A DNA stretch of 64,000 bases from Mucilaginibacter inviolabilis (GTDB lineage: Bacteria > Bacteroidota > Bacteroidia > Sphingobacteriales > Sphingobacteriaceae): contig NZ_JAANAT010000003.1 in NCBI RefSeq assembly GCF_011089895.1, forward strand, positions 62,001 through 126,000, read 5' to 3'. The translations under genes were made by a program, and so were the position numbers. Numbering within the stretch: position 1 is the first letter of the stretch; every line of letters begins with the position of its first letter. Below are positions 24,866 to 33,631 of this stretch, piece after piece. The notes below the pieces were generated by a model. It was not told the DNA's origin. It saw only the letters and a program-made list of their open reading frames with translations, and searched no databases.

Positions 24866-27511
24866 TTAATTATCTGTTGGTGTTTTTGGCCAACAATTCA
24901 TATACCCGCTTTCTGAATTTTCTTTTATCCCATCGTTATTGTTGATGCCGCGCATCACTCCTCCCGGAAGATTGATAATTGCTTTATCCGGATTTAGAGC
25001 GTCTTTAATACGCAGATGAAGGTCAGCAAAGTGAGCCGCTGTTAAAGCATCGCCACCCTTTGGTAAGCCGGCATCTATTTTCTTCAACTCCGCACGTACC
25101 ATTGGCCTGATATCAGATAAGACAATGTTTATAGGAGTAAGGCCCCATGACGCCAATTGGGCGCTTGTTAAGCCCGGAAATGAAAAACTGGCATCCGTTA
25201 ACAATAAGCCTTTCAGGTTTTCAATGTAACCACGTTGCAGGTTGCGTTTAAAGGCATCCGGTTTGTTGTTATTGAATACACCTGCACGTACATCAGTAAA
25301 TAACTCAGCAACAGTATAGGCGTTAGTGCCGTTTTTGGCCTCATTATCATACATACGGGCTAGTCTTGATGGATTAAGTACATTTGATAATACAGCAACT
25401 TGCATCGCTTTGATTCGATTAAGCGTTACACCATTATCAAATTTACTCAGTTCGGGTTTATTTATTAACCAAAGTGGGGTTTCAAACAATTGCTTGTTTA
25501 AAAACAGTGCAGCATCGTGCTGGCGGTCTTTACTTACAAAGTCATATACCGGCCCTTTTTGATCGTAGGTTTTGAAGTTTTCGTTCATCCCGCCAATGTT
25601 GGTAGTAACATGCCCCATATAACGATAAAACTGACCCAGAACTTCATTATACAGTTCTGCCACATCGCTAAAATTCTCATTTTTTTGATAGGTCCATTTT
25701 TCCAGGTTAGGTAAAATGCGTTTTAAGTTGGCTATACCATAGGTACTGGCTTTCATGGCATTGTCGCCCAGGTCTTCATTTTGCAGGCGTGGGTCAATGG
25801 ATGTGCCCTGGCGACCAAAATAATAAAGCGGGTTGCCTGCTTTTTTATTGGTCCAGTCGGCCAGTATTTCTTTTTCCTGTAAAGCTGTTTTGTTACCCGG
25901 GAACCAGCTGTAGCCCCATTTAATAGACCAAAGGTCATACTCGCCTATTTGTGGATAAAGGTGAGTAACACCATCACCAGGTTGGGCTATATAGTTAAAG
26001 CGGGCATAGTCCATGATAGATGGCGCTGTACCATGTTTATCGGTAAATGTTTTGGAGCGAAGTGAATCAACAGGATAAGCATAGCTCGAACCGAAGTTAT
26101 GCGGTAAACCAAGTGTGTGCCCAATTTCATGCGATGATACGAAACGGATCAACTCGCCCATTTGCTCGTCGGTAAATTGAGCTTTGCGGGCGGCAGGGTT
26201 TACAGCAGCAGTCTGTATCAGGTACCAATCGCGCAGCAGGCTCATCACGTTATGATACCAACCCACATGGCTTTCCAGAATCTCGCCGGTACGCGGATCA
26301 GAAACATGGGGGCCATATGCGTTCTCTACGTCTGATGCAAAATACCTGACCACACTGTAGCGGGCGTCCTCGGTACTAAATTCAGGGTCTTGTTTGTGTG
26401 TCGGAGCTTCTTTACCAACAATAGCATTTTTAAAACCGGCTGCTTCAAAAGCTTTATTCCAGTCGTTTATACCAGCTATAAGATAAGGAACCCATTTTTT
26501 CGGCGTCGCCGGATCAATATAATAAACTATTTGTTTCTTGGGTTCAACCAGTTCGCCGCGTGAATAAGCGGCAGGGTCTTTGGGCTCCAGTTTCCAACGA
26601 TGTATGTAAGCGGTTACCTGAGCCTTTTGAGCATCTGTACCATAATCCGTTTGACGCTGACCAAAAAAGCCAACCCTTTCATCACTGATACGGGCTTTCA
26701 TTGGTGTTTTAGGCAGCAACAGCATGGAGGTATTGAATTCAAAAGTTATAGCTCCGGTAGAATTATCAGTAGGTGATTCTGCAGAGCGATAAGTTTTTAA
26801 AGTGTGGGCTTCCAGGTTTATCGGGAAGCTTTTAATTGTATCAATATAAGAGCGGGTATTATCAACTCCCGAAACTTTATAAGCTTTTTTAACATTATCT
26901 GTTAAGCCAATTGCGCTTATATCACCGTTGTAAAAATCGGTGACATCAATCAATACTCCAGTACTATCTTTGTTAAAAGCCTTGATATCAAAAGAAGCTA
27001 ATACAGCATCGAGATTAGAGTTTTTAACAGATTGATACATATCGGTGGTACTATCTGCCCTTATCGAATAGCTGGGTACCCTGATGAAGATCTGTTTATC
27101 ATGACGCTCCCATTTCCAAACCTGATCGTTCAGTTCCTCTCCGCCATATTGCTGACCAAATGTTTTTAAGCCGCCCGGAGTTTTAACATAACGGGTAACC
27201 ACCAGCATTTCGCGGTTGATCAGAGAGTCTGGAATTTCATAGTAATACTTACCATCAACCTTATAGGTATTAAAAAGACCGCTATCGGCCTTTGTTTTAC
27301 CGGTTATAACATCGCTGAATTTTTTAATGCCCTCTTTTTTGGGTGCACCAACTGTTGCTGTAGCTACAGATGTTCCGCCCGGACCTGATGTTGTTTTAAG
27401 GGTTAGGGTTTGGTTTGCTGTGTGTTTTTTGGTAGCACATGAGCTGGCTAAAACAGCAAGGATAAAAGCAGAGCCTCGTAAATAACGGCCTGCAATGGGG
27501 TGTTTTTTCAT
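24866..27511 (-). CDS. Zinc-dependent metalloprotease (DUF5117/DUF5118 type)
   Basis: The 881-residue precursor is a lipoprotein (lipobox LASSC near residue 25). An N-terminal DUF5118-like part with DSLINREMLVVTRYVKTPGG and a DUF5117-like part are followed by a metzincin-like catalytic domain with HEIGHTLGLPHN at residue 461 onward, giving three His ligands and the catalytic Glu. The C terminus is an all-helical domain of about 250 residues. Such proteins are widespread in Bacteroidota envelopes, and their substrates are unknown. The ATG at 27511 directly opens the signal peptide. It may be cotranscribed with nothing, since a 34-bp palindrome separates it from the upstream gene. Confidence 0.92.
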   Translation of the reverse strand: MKKHPIAGRYLRGSAFILAVLASSCATKKHTANQTLTLKTTSGPGGTSVATATVGAPKKEGIKKFSDVITGKTKADSGLFNTYKVDGKYYYEIPDSLINREMLVVTRYVKTPGGLKTFGQQYGGEELNDQVWKWERHDKQIFIRVPSYSIRADSTTDMYQSVKNSNLDAVLASFDIKAFNKDSTGVLIDVTDFYNGDISAIGLTDNVKKAYKVSGVDNTRSYIDTIKSFPINLEAHTLKTYRSAESPTDNSTGAITFEFNTSMLLLPKTPMKARISDERVGFFGQRQTDYGTDAQKAQVTAYIHRWKLEPKDPAAYSRGELVEPKKQIVYYIDPATPKKWVPYLIAGINDWNKAFEAAGFKNAIVGKEAPTHKQDPEFSTEDARYSVVRYFASDVENAYGPHVSDPRTGEILESHVGWYHNVMSLLRDWYLIQTAAVNPAARKAQFTDEQMGELIRFVSSHEIGHTLGLPHNFGSSYAYPVDSLRSKTFTDKHGTAPSIMDYARFNYIAQPGDGVTHLYPQIGEYDLWSIKWGYSWFPGNKTALQEKEILADWTNKKAGNPLYYFGRQGTSIDPRLQNEDLGDNAMKASTYGIANLKRILPNLEKWTYQKNENFSDVAELYNEVLGQFYRYMGHVTTNIGGMNENFKTYDQKGPVYDFVSKDRQHDAALFLNKQLFETPLWLINKPELSKFDNGVTLNRIKAMQVAVLSNVLNPSRLARMYDNEAKNGTNAYTVAELFTDVRAGVFNNNKPDAFKRNLQRGYIENLKGLLLTDASFSFPGLTSAQLASWGLTPINIVLSDIRPMVRAELKKIDAGLPKGGDALTAAHFADLHLRIKDALNPDKAIINLPGGVMRGINNNDGIKENSESGYMNCWPKTPTDN

Positions 27512-27566
27512 TTATATCGACAGTTAATCCGTAAACTTAAATAAAATAAACACGATGTAATAGTAT

Positions 27567-27600
27567 ATAATAGGGTGATTTTTAAAAATCACCCTATTAT
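27567..27600. terminator. 34-bp perfect palindrome overlapping a stop codon
   Basis: Arms 27567-27583 and 27584-27600 are exact inverse copies with no spacer. The TAA stop of the aspartyl protease gene (27597-27599) lies inside the right arm. It probably ends that minus-strand transcript and shields the next gene. Confidence 0.65.
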
Positions 27601-28844
27601 ATACGCCTTTTGAGGGTAAGGATTACTTTATCCAGCTTCTTATCGTGATAAACATCAAGTAAAAGACTTCGGTCATTGCGGGATTTGAATATCTCGTCAA
27701 TTTCTTCCAACGTCATTTTAGATACCGGTTTAAAATTGATGGCTACTATTTCATCATCCCGTTCCAGGCCAACCCCATCAGCGGCCGACCCTGGTTCAAC
27801 ACGGTTAATAATGATACGGTCAAAATTATCGCCGGCAGCATAATACTCAAGTCCGCTCATATCATGTTCAAACGGATCCTTAAAATTAGGACCTGCTTTT
27901 AAATACATGGTGTTATGCGTATAATCCAGTATAACCGAGAAGCGTTTTAAAGTTCCGATGCCCAGGTTGCCATCCCGGGGAACAGAGAGCGCGGTTTGAT
28001 TATTGTTGACATCCGGAAAGGAGGCGATAACCTGTTTAATTTTAAATTTGCCCAGCTCCAGTGACTCCAGGCGCCCTATATAGCCATTAATGGGGCCATT
28101 TAAGCCAATACCCAAATTAGCCGACGCAATAAATTTTTGTGGAAGACCATAGCGCTTTACTACCGTTTCAAGTGATATGGGATGCCCGGCCCCCAGATCG
28201 ATGATCAGTTTGGTTTTTATATTTTCGCCGCTTAGTAGTTTTACCCAGGTTTCTACATAGGGTTTCCTGTCTTCAATAGTAATGGGAATGGGTACACCCT
28301 TGCGAAATACTTTCAGATCTTTTGGTCGCCAAACCGTTAAGGTACTATCGGGAACATTAATTTTAACGGCCAGATTATTAAAAAACTCGTAACCGATTAA
28401 TCCATGGATTGGCATACCCGCATACCCGGATAAACTAAACACGTCCTTTTTAAGGATGGCGGCGGCTACGTCATAGCTTACTAACCCGGGTATCTCAATA
28501 TCTAAAGGGGAGGTAACGTATGCTTCAGCGTCTTCCCCCTCTCCCAGGCCGGGTATTTTTAATGTTCGTTTATTGGGAATAGGGATAGAATCGGCTAATT
28601 TGGGGTCGGTAATAATCATCAACCCAACACCGGTATCTAATATAAAATTGTATGGGCCTTTATGATTAATGCTTAATTTAATAACCATAAGGCTCCGAAC
28701 CAATCGAAAAGGGATGGTTACTTTTTTTTTATGATAATCCAGATCAAAGTATTGTGCCTGGGCTGTAAAAAAACAAACCGAAAATAAACACGCCAGCCAC
28801 ACTGCCCGGAATTGCTTTATTTTATGAAATAGCGTGAGTAGCAA
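27597..28844 (-). CDS. Retropepsin-like aspartyl protease with PDZ domain
   Basis: The protein of about 415 residues begins with a signal peptide (AVWLACLFSVCFFTAQAQ). Two aspartyl sites are visible: FILDTGVGLMI and the divergent LIIDLGAGHP, consistent with a two-lobed clan AA protease. A PDZ domain near the C terminus carries NRVEPGSAADGVGLERDDEI. No ATG opens this frame after the neighbour's start, so a TTG at 28844 is proposed, preceded by TAAATTTA 15-30 bp upstream on the minus strand. An ATG at 28967 would overlap the divergent dacB gene by 65 bp. It is probably secreted or periplasmic. Confidence 0.8.
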   Translation of the reverse strand: MLLTLFHKIKQFRAVWLACLFSVCFFTAQAQYFDLDYHKKKVTIPFRLVRSLMVIKLSINHKGPYNFILDTGVGLMIITDPKLADSIPIPNKRTLKIPGLGEGEDAEAYVTSPLDIEIPGLVSYDVAAAILKKDVFSLSGYAGMPIHGLIGYEFFNNLAVKINVPDSTLTVWRPKDLKVFRKGVPIPITIEDRKPYVETWVKLLSGENIKTKLIIDLGAGHPISLETVVKRYGLPQKFIASANLGIGLNGPINGYIGRLESLELGKFKIKQVIASFPDVNNNQTALSVPRDGNLGIGTLKRFSVILDYTHNTMYLKAGPNFKDPFEHDMSGLEYYAAGDNFDRIIINRVEPGSAADGVGLERDDEIVAINFKPVSKMTLEEIDEIFKSRNDRSLLLDVYHDKKLDKVILTLKRRI

Positions 28845-28902
28845 GGTTATTATAGTTGGTATATTAAATTTACAACAATAATTGGTTAAATTGAATAAAT
28901 GT

Positions 28903-30228
28903 ATGTTAAAAACAACTTTTGTATTTCTGCTAATGATTTGTGGCTTACTATTATTTAGTGATACCATTTATGCCCGAACCATAAAAAAAAGAAAGATAAA
29001 AAGACAATTTAAGCATTCGCTCATCATGCGTGATCATTTTACGGGCTTCGCATTGTATGATCTGGATGATCAAAAAATGATATATGAGTTAAATGCCGAT
29101 AAATATTTTATCCCGGCATCCAATACCAAGCTCTTTACTTTTTACACCTGTCTTAAAATGCTGGGCGATTCTATCCCCGCTCTTCGGTATGAATTGCGGA
29201 ATGATTCACTGGTGTTTTGGGGTACTGGTGACCCGTCTTTTCTGCATAGCGATCTGAAAGGAACTAAGGGGTTGGACTTCTTAGCCCAAAGCAATAAAAA
29301 ATTGTACTATGCAGCAACGGGTTACAAGAACAACTTTTTTGGAGCAGGCTGGGCCTGGGACGACTATAACGATTATTACCAGGCAGAAATAACAGGCTTC
29401 CCTATAGAAGATAATGTTGCTTTACTATATGCTGATGGCAATGGTAACCTGCAGGTTAAACCCTCCTACCTCAAACGGTTTTTAAACCGCGATACCAGCT
29501 ATCATCCGGATAGGTTTAGAGTTAGACGTGACTTTTTAAGCAACAATTTTGCGTATCCGGTAATGCCTGTACCGCCAAATTTCAGACAGGAAATCCCCTG
29601 GAAAACAAGTGTCGAACTAACATTGGATTTGTTACAGGATACGCTGAAAAAGCCGGTGTGCCCTATAAATATGCCGCTAAGTGCTAGCGCAAAAACAATC
29701 TATAATACCAGCTCCCGTGTTGTTTACAAAAGAATGCTGCAACCCAGCGATAATTTTATTGCAGAGCAATTATTGTTAACCTGTTCGTCCGTAAAGTTTA
29801 ATAGCCTTAATACTGATTCGGTGATCAGTTACTCCAAAATACATTTTTTGAATGATTTGCCTGATGAACCGCAATGGGTTGATGGTTCCGGGCTTTCACG
29901 CCTCAACCTGTTTACCCCCCGAAGCATTATAGCACTATTACAAAAAATTAAAGAACAAGTAAATAACGACTCATTACTGTACAGCATGTTGCCGGCCGGC
30001 GGAGCTACCGGCACGCTTAAAAATGCGTATAAAACAGATAATGGACAGGTATTTGTATGGGCAAAAACCGGCTCGCTATCCAACAACTACAACCAAAGTG
30101 GCTACCTGGTTACTCGGAAAGGAAAACGATTAGCATTTTCGTTTATGAATAACAACTTTACCAGACCGGTTAAAGAGATACGTGATGAAATGGTACGGAT
30201 CATGACCTATATTCATGAAGAGTTTTAA
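28903..30228 (+). CDS. dacB: D-alanyl-D-alanine carboxypeptidase/endopeptidase (PBP4, family S13)
   Basis: The protein of about 441 residues is a PBP4-type low-molecular-mass penicillin-binding protein that trims or opens peptidoglycan crosslinks in the periplasm. A signal peptide ends near IYAR. The catalytic SxxK is SNTK at residue 73, SxN is SDN in PSDNFIAEQLL, and KTG lies in AKTGSLSNNY. An S13 insertion domain separates the first two motifs. The ATG at 28903 fits the signal peptide; a TTG at 28882 is possible. It is divergent from the aspartyl protease and followed by a palindromic repeat. Confidence 0.93.
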   Translation: MLKTTFVFLLMICGLLLFSDTIYARTIKKRKIKRQFKHSLIMRDHFTGFALYDLDDQKMIYELNADKYFIPASNTKLFTFYTCLKMLGDSIPALRYELRNDSLVFWGTGDPSFLHSDLKGTKGLDFLAQSNKKLYYAATGYKNNFFGAGWAWDDYNDYYQAEITGFPIEDNVALLYADGNGNLQVKPSYLKRFLNRDTSYHPDRFRVRRDFLSNNFAYPVMPVPPNFRQEIPWKTSVELTLDLLQDTLKKPVCPINMPLSASAKTIYNTSSRVVYKRMLQPSDNFIAEQLLLTCSSVKFNSLNTDSVISYSKIHFLNDLPDEPQWVDGSGLSRLNLFTPRSIIALLQKIKEQVNNDSLLYSMLPAGGATGTLKNAYKTDNGQVFVWAKTGSLSNNYNQSGYLVTRKGKRLAFSFMNNNFTRPVKEIRDEMVRIMTYIHEEF

Positions 30229-30233
30229 CCTAC

Positions 30234-30331
30234 TCCCAACCCTCCCCGAAGGAGAGGGCTTTTATTAGTAAATTGATATTACCCCCTGTTTTTAAGTCCT
30301 CTCTTTTGGGGAGGATTTAGGTGGGGTTTTA
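30234..30331. repeat. CCCTCCCC-GGGGAGG intergenic repeat
   Basis: Left words CCCAACCCTCCCCGAAGGAG and inverse CTCTTTTGGGGAGGATTTAG flank about 45 bp. It fills the gap between convergent dacB and the next gene. This layout is a familiar dispersed palindrome of Bacteroidota. Confidence 0.6.
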
Positions 30332-30895
30332 GTTCAACCGCCGCATTAGCTGCTCTTCAACCATTTTAAATACCTGTATTGGTTTTAACGTACGCCAGCT
30401 CAGATCATCAAGCACGCCGCCAAAATTGATGTAGTAATCGATATTGTTGCGCTTAAACTCATCTATTACATGTTCGCGAAAATTGATGCCGGCTATCCAG
30501 CCATCCTCAATATCCTGAAACCACTCTTCGTAATAACAATCATCCGAAGAGTGAAAATTGAGCACATTTTCACCAATCAGTATAAAACGGGTAATACCGC
30601 TGTCAACCATCAGATCGAGTAACTCGCGTTTCAATATCATGATGTCATTGCCAATGGCATCGTTCCATTCGCCAATAAACTCAATAATGGTATAACCTTT
30701 CTCGTAATCGGCAAATAAAACTTTCAGATATAAAGTATTAGAGCCGAAAGCATCCCACTGGGGGTGTAACAGATAGTTATATACCTGCTTGTCAAATTCA
30801 AACTCACTGTATTCTGTAGCATAAAAAGGCGAATATTCATCCTCTGCTGCTATATAATCATCACGCCAACGGTAATATGGTTCTATCTCGTGCAT
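30329..30895 (-). CDS. Conserved hypothetical protein upstream of murQ end
   Basis: The 188-residue soluble protein is not assigned to a named family, but it resembles conserved Bacteroidota proteins with many acidic and aromatic residues. It starts MHEIEPYYRWRDDYIAAEDE and has a central LKVLFADYEKGYTIIEFIGE strand pair followed by the helix LKRELLDLMVDSGITRFILI, which looks like an alpha/beta fold. No signal peptide or catalytic motif is visible. It lies downstream of murQ on the same strand, 131 bp away, with a palindromic repeat between them, so cotranscription is possible but uncertain. Confidence 0.7.
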   Translation of the reverse strand: MHEIEPYYRWRDDYIAAEDEYSPFYATEYSEFEFDKQVYNYLLHPQWDAFGSNTLYLKVLFADYEKGYTIIEFIGEWNDAIGNDIMILKRELLDLMVDSGITRFILIGENVLNFHSSDDCYYEEWFQDIEDGWIAGINFREHVIDEFKRNNIDYYINFGGVLDDLSWRTLKPIQVFKMVEEQLMRRLN

Positions 30896-30906
30896 ATCTT
30901 TTAGTC

Positions 30907-31028
30907 AAATGTGCGGATATGCAGATGTTTCAGATGTGCCAATGTGCAGATTTCAGATGTGCAGATTATCTTAATCATTTACACATCCGCACGTCTACAT
31001 ATTTGCGCATCTGAAACATTTGCACATC
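30907..31028. repeat. ATGTGCAGAT-type palindromic repeat, copy 1
   Basis: Several copies of the word ATGTGCAGAT or ATGTGCGGAT face inverse copies such as ACATCCGCAC and GCGCATCTGAAACATTTGCA. The element fills the gap between murQ and the downstream gene and ends at the murQ stop. It resembles the element at 33521-33623. Confidence 0.75.
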
Positions 31029-31839
31029 AATTCGTTTTTTTATAATTATCAACCGCGTTGCGTACGCTTCCGTATTGTTTTAACAACGCGGCGGCTTCGT
31101 CTTCATTTAAACCGGTTTCTTCCATCACCATACGGGCTCCGCGATTAACCAGTTTATTGTTACTCAATTGCATATCAACCATCTTGTTCCCTTTTACACG
31201 GCCCAGTTGTATCATAACACTGGTGCTCAGCATGTTTAAAACAAGTTTTTGAGCCGTGCCGGCTTTCATGCGGGTTGACCCGGTTAAAAACTCCGGTCCG
31301 GTAACTACCTCAACCGGGTATTGTGCTTCGGCAGCTACAGGGCTACCACTATTACAAACTACACAGCCGGTTACAATATTATTTTTATGGGCCATTTTTA
31401 ACCCTCCAATTACATAAGGAGTAGTACCCGAGGCGGCAATGCCCACCACAACATCTTTATCAGTAATGTGAAACTCTGCCAAATCTTTCCAGGCTTGCTC
31501 TGTATCATCTTCTGCAAACTCTACAGCTTTGCGTATGGCGCCATCGCCGCCGGCAATAATACCTACCACCATATCAAACGGAACACCAAATGTTGGCGGA
31601 CATTCAGAGGCATCAACCACTCCTAAGCGACCACTGGTGCCTGCACCAATATAAAATAAACGACCGCCATCGCGCATTTTAGAGGCTGTTACAGTAGCCA
31701 GCTGTTCAATTTGCGGTAAGGCTTTTTTAACAGCAAGGGGAACTGTTTGGTCTTCCTTGTTAATGCTTTCCAGTATCTCAAGAACAGATAGCTGCTCTAA
31801 ATTCTTATAATGTGATTCCCTCTCAGTAATGGTTTCCAT
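31027..31839 (-). CDS. murQ: N-acetylmuramic acid 6-phosphate etherase
   Basis: The 270-residue cytoplasmic enzyme removes the lactyl ether from MurNAc-6-phosphate, giving GlcNAc-6-phosphate in cell-wall recycling. It is a SIS-fold protein with GGRLFYIGAGTSGRLGVVD, DASECPPTFG, the MurQ signature AASGTTPYVIGGL and TGPEFLTGSTRMKAGTAQK. The ATG at 31839 opens METITERES, as in the family; an upstream TTG at 31848 is possible. No other recycling gene is beside it, though PBP4 lies nearby. The S41 protease gene is divergent, 101 bp away. Confidence 0.96.
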   Translation of the reverse strand: METITERESHYKNLEQLSVLEILESINKEDQTVPLAVKKALPQIEQLATVTASKMRDGGRLFYIGAGTSGRLGVVDASECPPTFGVPFDMVVGIIAGGDGAIRKAVEFAEDDTEQAWKDLAEFHITDKDVVVGIAASGTTPYVIGGLKMAHKNNIVTGCVVCNSGSPVAAEAQYPVEVVTGPEFLTGSTRMKAGTAQKLVLNMLSTSVMIQLGRVKGNKMVDMQLSNNKLVNRGARMVMEETGLNEDEAAALLKQYGSVRNAVDNYKKTN

Positions 31840-31922
31840 TAATTTCAAATAATTTATAACAAAATTCGGTAAAAAACATCAAATGCAATGATGCCAATAA
31901 AAATTATTGATGCGGCTTTGAT

Positions 31923-31930
31923 TAACTTTG
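31923..31930 (+). promoter_or_regulatory. Promoter -7 element of S41 protease gene
   Basis: TAACTTTG is an exact TAnnTTTG match, 10 bp before the ATG at 31941, so the leader is very short. Confidence 0.5.
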
Positions 31931-31940
31931 TTTGCTGAAT

Positions 31941-33518
31941 ATGAAAAAGACCGCGGGAGTTATTTTCAGGACGATGATCCTGGTGCTGTTAGGGATTGCC
32001 ATCGGGTTGATGATAGGTGATAGAAAATTTGCCGATCGTAACCTTGGTTTTTCATTTTCAGATAATAACAAACTGTCTAAAGTTTTGGAGTTAGTTAACC
32101 ATAATTACGTTGATAGTGTTAATATCGATAGTATTGAAGGAGCGTCGGTTAATGAGATGCTTCAAAATCTCGACCCTCATTCCCTTTATTTACCACCACA
32201 GCAGGCACAATCTATTAATGAGCGTTTAGATGGCGGATTTAATGGTATTGGTATTGAATTTCAGTTGTTAAGGGATACCATGGTTATAACCCAGGTTTAC
32301 GCAGGTGGTCCGGCCTCTAAGGCAGGTTTGCCTGCCGGCAGTAAGATAATTACGGTAGATAATAAAAAATTCTCGGGCACAAAGCTTACTACAGATAGGG
32401 TGAACAATATATTCAGAGGAGAAAAAGATTCCTCTTTATTACTTGGCGTTGCCGATGGAAAAGACCTGAAAACGTATGCTATAAAACGCGGTCGGGTTGA
32501 CCTGAGTAGTGTAAATGCTGCTTATATGGCTAATTCAACAACGGGTTATATTAAGATAGGCAAATTCGCATCTACCACCGATGCGGATTTTCGTAAAGCT
32601 TTAAATAAGCTTAAAACAGATGGAATGAATAGCTTATTGCTTGATCTTAGAGGCAACGGAGGCGGATATCTGAACGCGGCAACATCCCTGGCAGATGAGT
32701 TTTTGGGCAAAGGCAAGTTAATTGTATATACCAAAGGCATTCACGAACCCCGTACGGATTATTTTGCTACAGACTCTGGTTCGTTTCAGCAGGGAAAGGT
32801 AACCGTGCTTATTGATGAGTATTCGGCCTCGGCCAGTGAAATATTGGCGGGTGCTTTACAGGACCTGGACAGAGCCACCATTGTTGGTCGCCGTTCTTTT
32901 GGTAAGGGCCTGGTGCAGCAGCAATTTCCATTTGGTGACGGTTCTGCCGTGAATTTAACGGTAGCCAGGTATTATACTCCATCGGGCCGGTCGATCCAAA
33001 AATCATATAAAGGCGGCGTGGAGAATTACCGGAACGAACTGGCATTGCGCATGAAAAAGGGTGAGCTTTTCTCGGAGCAAAACATCCGGAACGACTCCGT
33101 TTTTAAAGGCTCATATCATACCCTAAGCGGTCGTAAAGTGTTTAGCGGAGGTGGTATTATGCCAGATGTTTTTGTGCCTGCTGATACCTCACAAAGCACC
33201 CTTGTAGTACAAAATTTAATTGATCAGCAACTGTTTTCGGCTTATGTGATTGACCGGATGCTGCCCGTGCTGAATCAATTTGCAACGGGAGATGATTTTA
33301 TAAAAGATTATCAAGTAAGCGATGATGATTTCCACAATTTCATCCTGTACTCCTCAAAAACATTAAAGGAAATGGATTCGCACGAATTGCTGATATCCCG
33401 CGATTATATTAAAAGTATCCTCAAGGCTAATGCGGCCCGCTTTAAATGGGGCGACAATGCTTTTTACCAGGTGATGAACAGCAATGATGAAGCGTTTAAA
33501 AAAGCGTTGAGTAATTAA
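31941..33518 (+). CDS. S41 family C-terminal processing peptidase
   Basis: The protein of about 525 residues is a Ctp/Tsp-type protease. An N-terminal hydrophobic anchor (TMILVLLGIAIGLMIG) precedes the helical part with NLDPHSLYLPPQ, a PDZ domain with VYAGGPASKAGLPAGS, and the catalytic core. The Ser lies in EYSASASEI and the Lys in RRSFGKGLVQQ, giving the Ser/Lys dyad, with LDLRGNGGGYL also conserved. It trims C termini of periplasmic proteins. The ATG at 31941 was preferred over the TTG at 31932. It is divergent from murQ and its end abuts a palindromic repeat. Confidence 0.95.
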   Translation: MKKTAGVIFRTMILVLLGIAIGLMIGDRKFADRNLGFSFSDNNKLSKVLELVNHNYVDSVNIDSIEGASVNEMLQNLDPHSLYLPPQQAQSINERLDGGFNGIGIEFQLLRDTMVITQVYAGGPASKAGLPAGSKIITVDNKKFSGTKLTTDRVNNIFRGEKDSSLLLGVADGKDLKTYAIKRGRVDLSSVNAAYMANSTTGYIKIGKFASTTDADFRKALNKLKTDGMNSLLLDLRGNGGGYLNAATSLADEFLGKGKLIVYTKGIHEPRTDYFATDSGSFQQGKVTVLIDEYSASASEILAGALQDLDRATIVGRRSFGKGLVQQQFPFGDGSAVNLTVARYYTPSGRSIQKSYKGGVENYRNELALRMKKGELFSEQNIRNDSVFKGSYHTLSGRKVFSGGGIMPDVFVPADTSQSTLVVQNLIDQQLFSAYVIDRMLPVLNQFATGDDFIKDYQVSDDDFHNFILYSSKTLKEMDSHELLISRDYIKSILKANAARFKWGDNAFYQVMNSNDEAFKKALSN

Positions 33519-33520
33519 TG

Positions 33521-33623
33521 AATGTGCAGATGTGCGGATTTCAAATGTGCAGATAAAGGCAAACACATTTAATCATCAGATCAAAATCATCTGCACACTT
33601 GCACATCTGCATATCCGCACATC
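33521..33623. repeat. ATGTGCAGAT-type palindromic repeat, copy 2
   Basis: Left ATGTGCAGATGTGCGGATTT and inverse right GCACATCTGCATATCCGCAC are separated by about 50 bp. It lies between the convergent S41 and der genes and shares words with copy 1. Confidence 0.75.
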
Positions 33624-33631
33624 AAAAAGCC

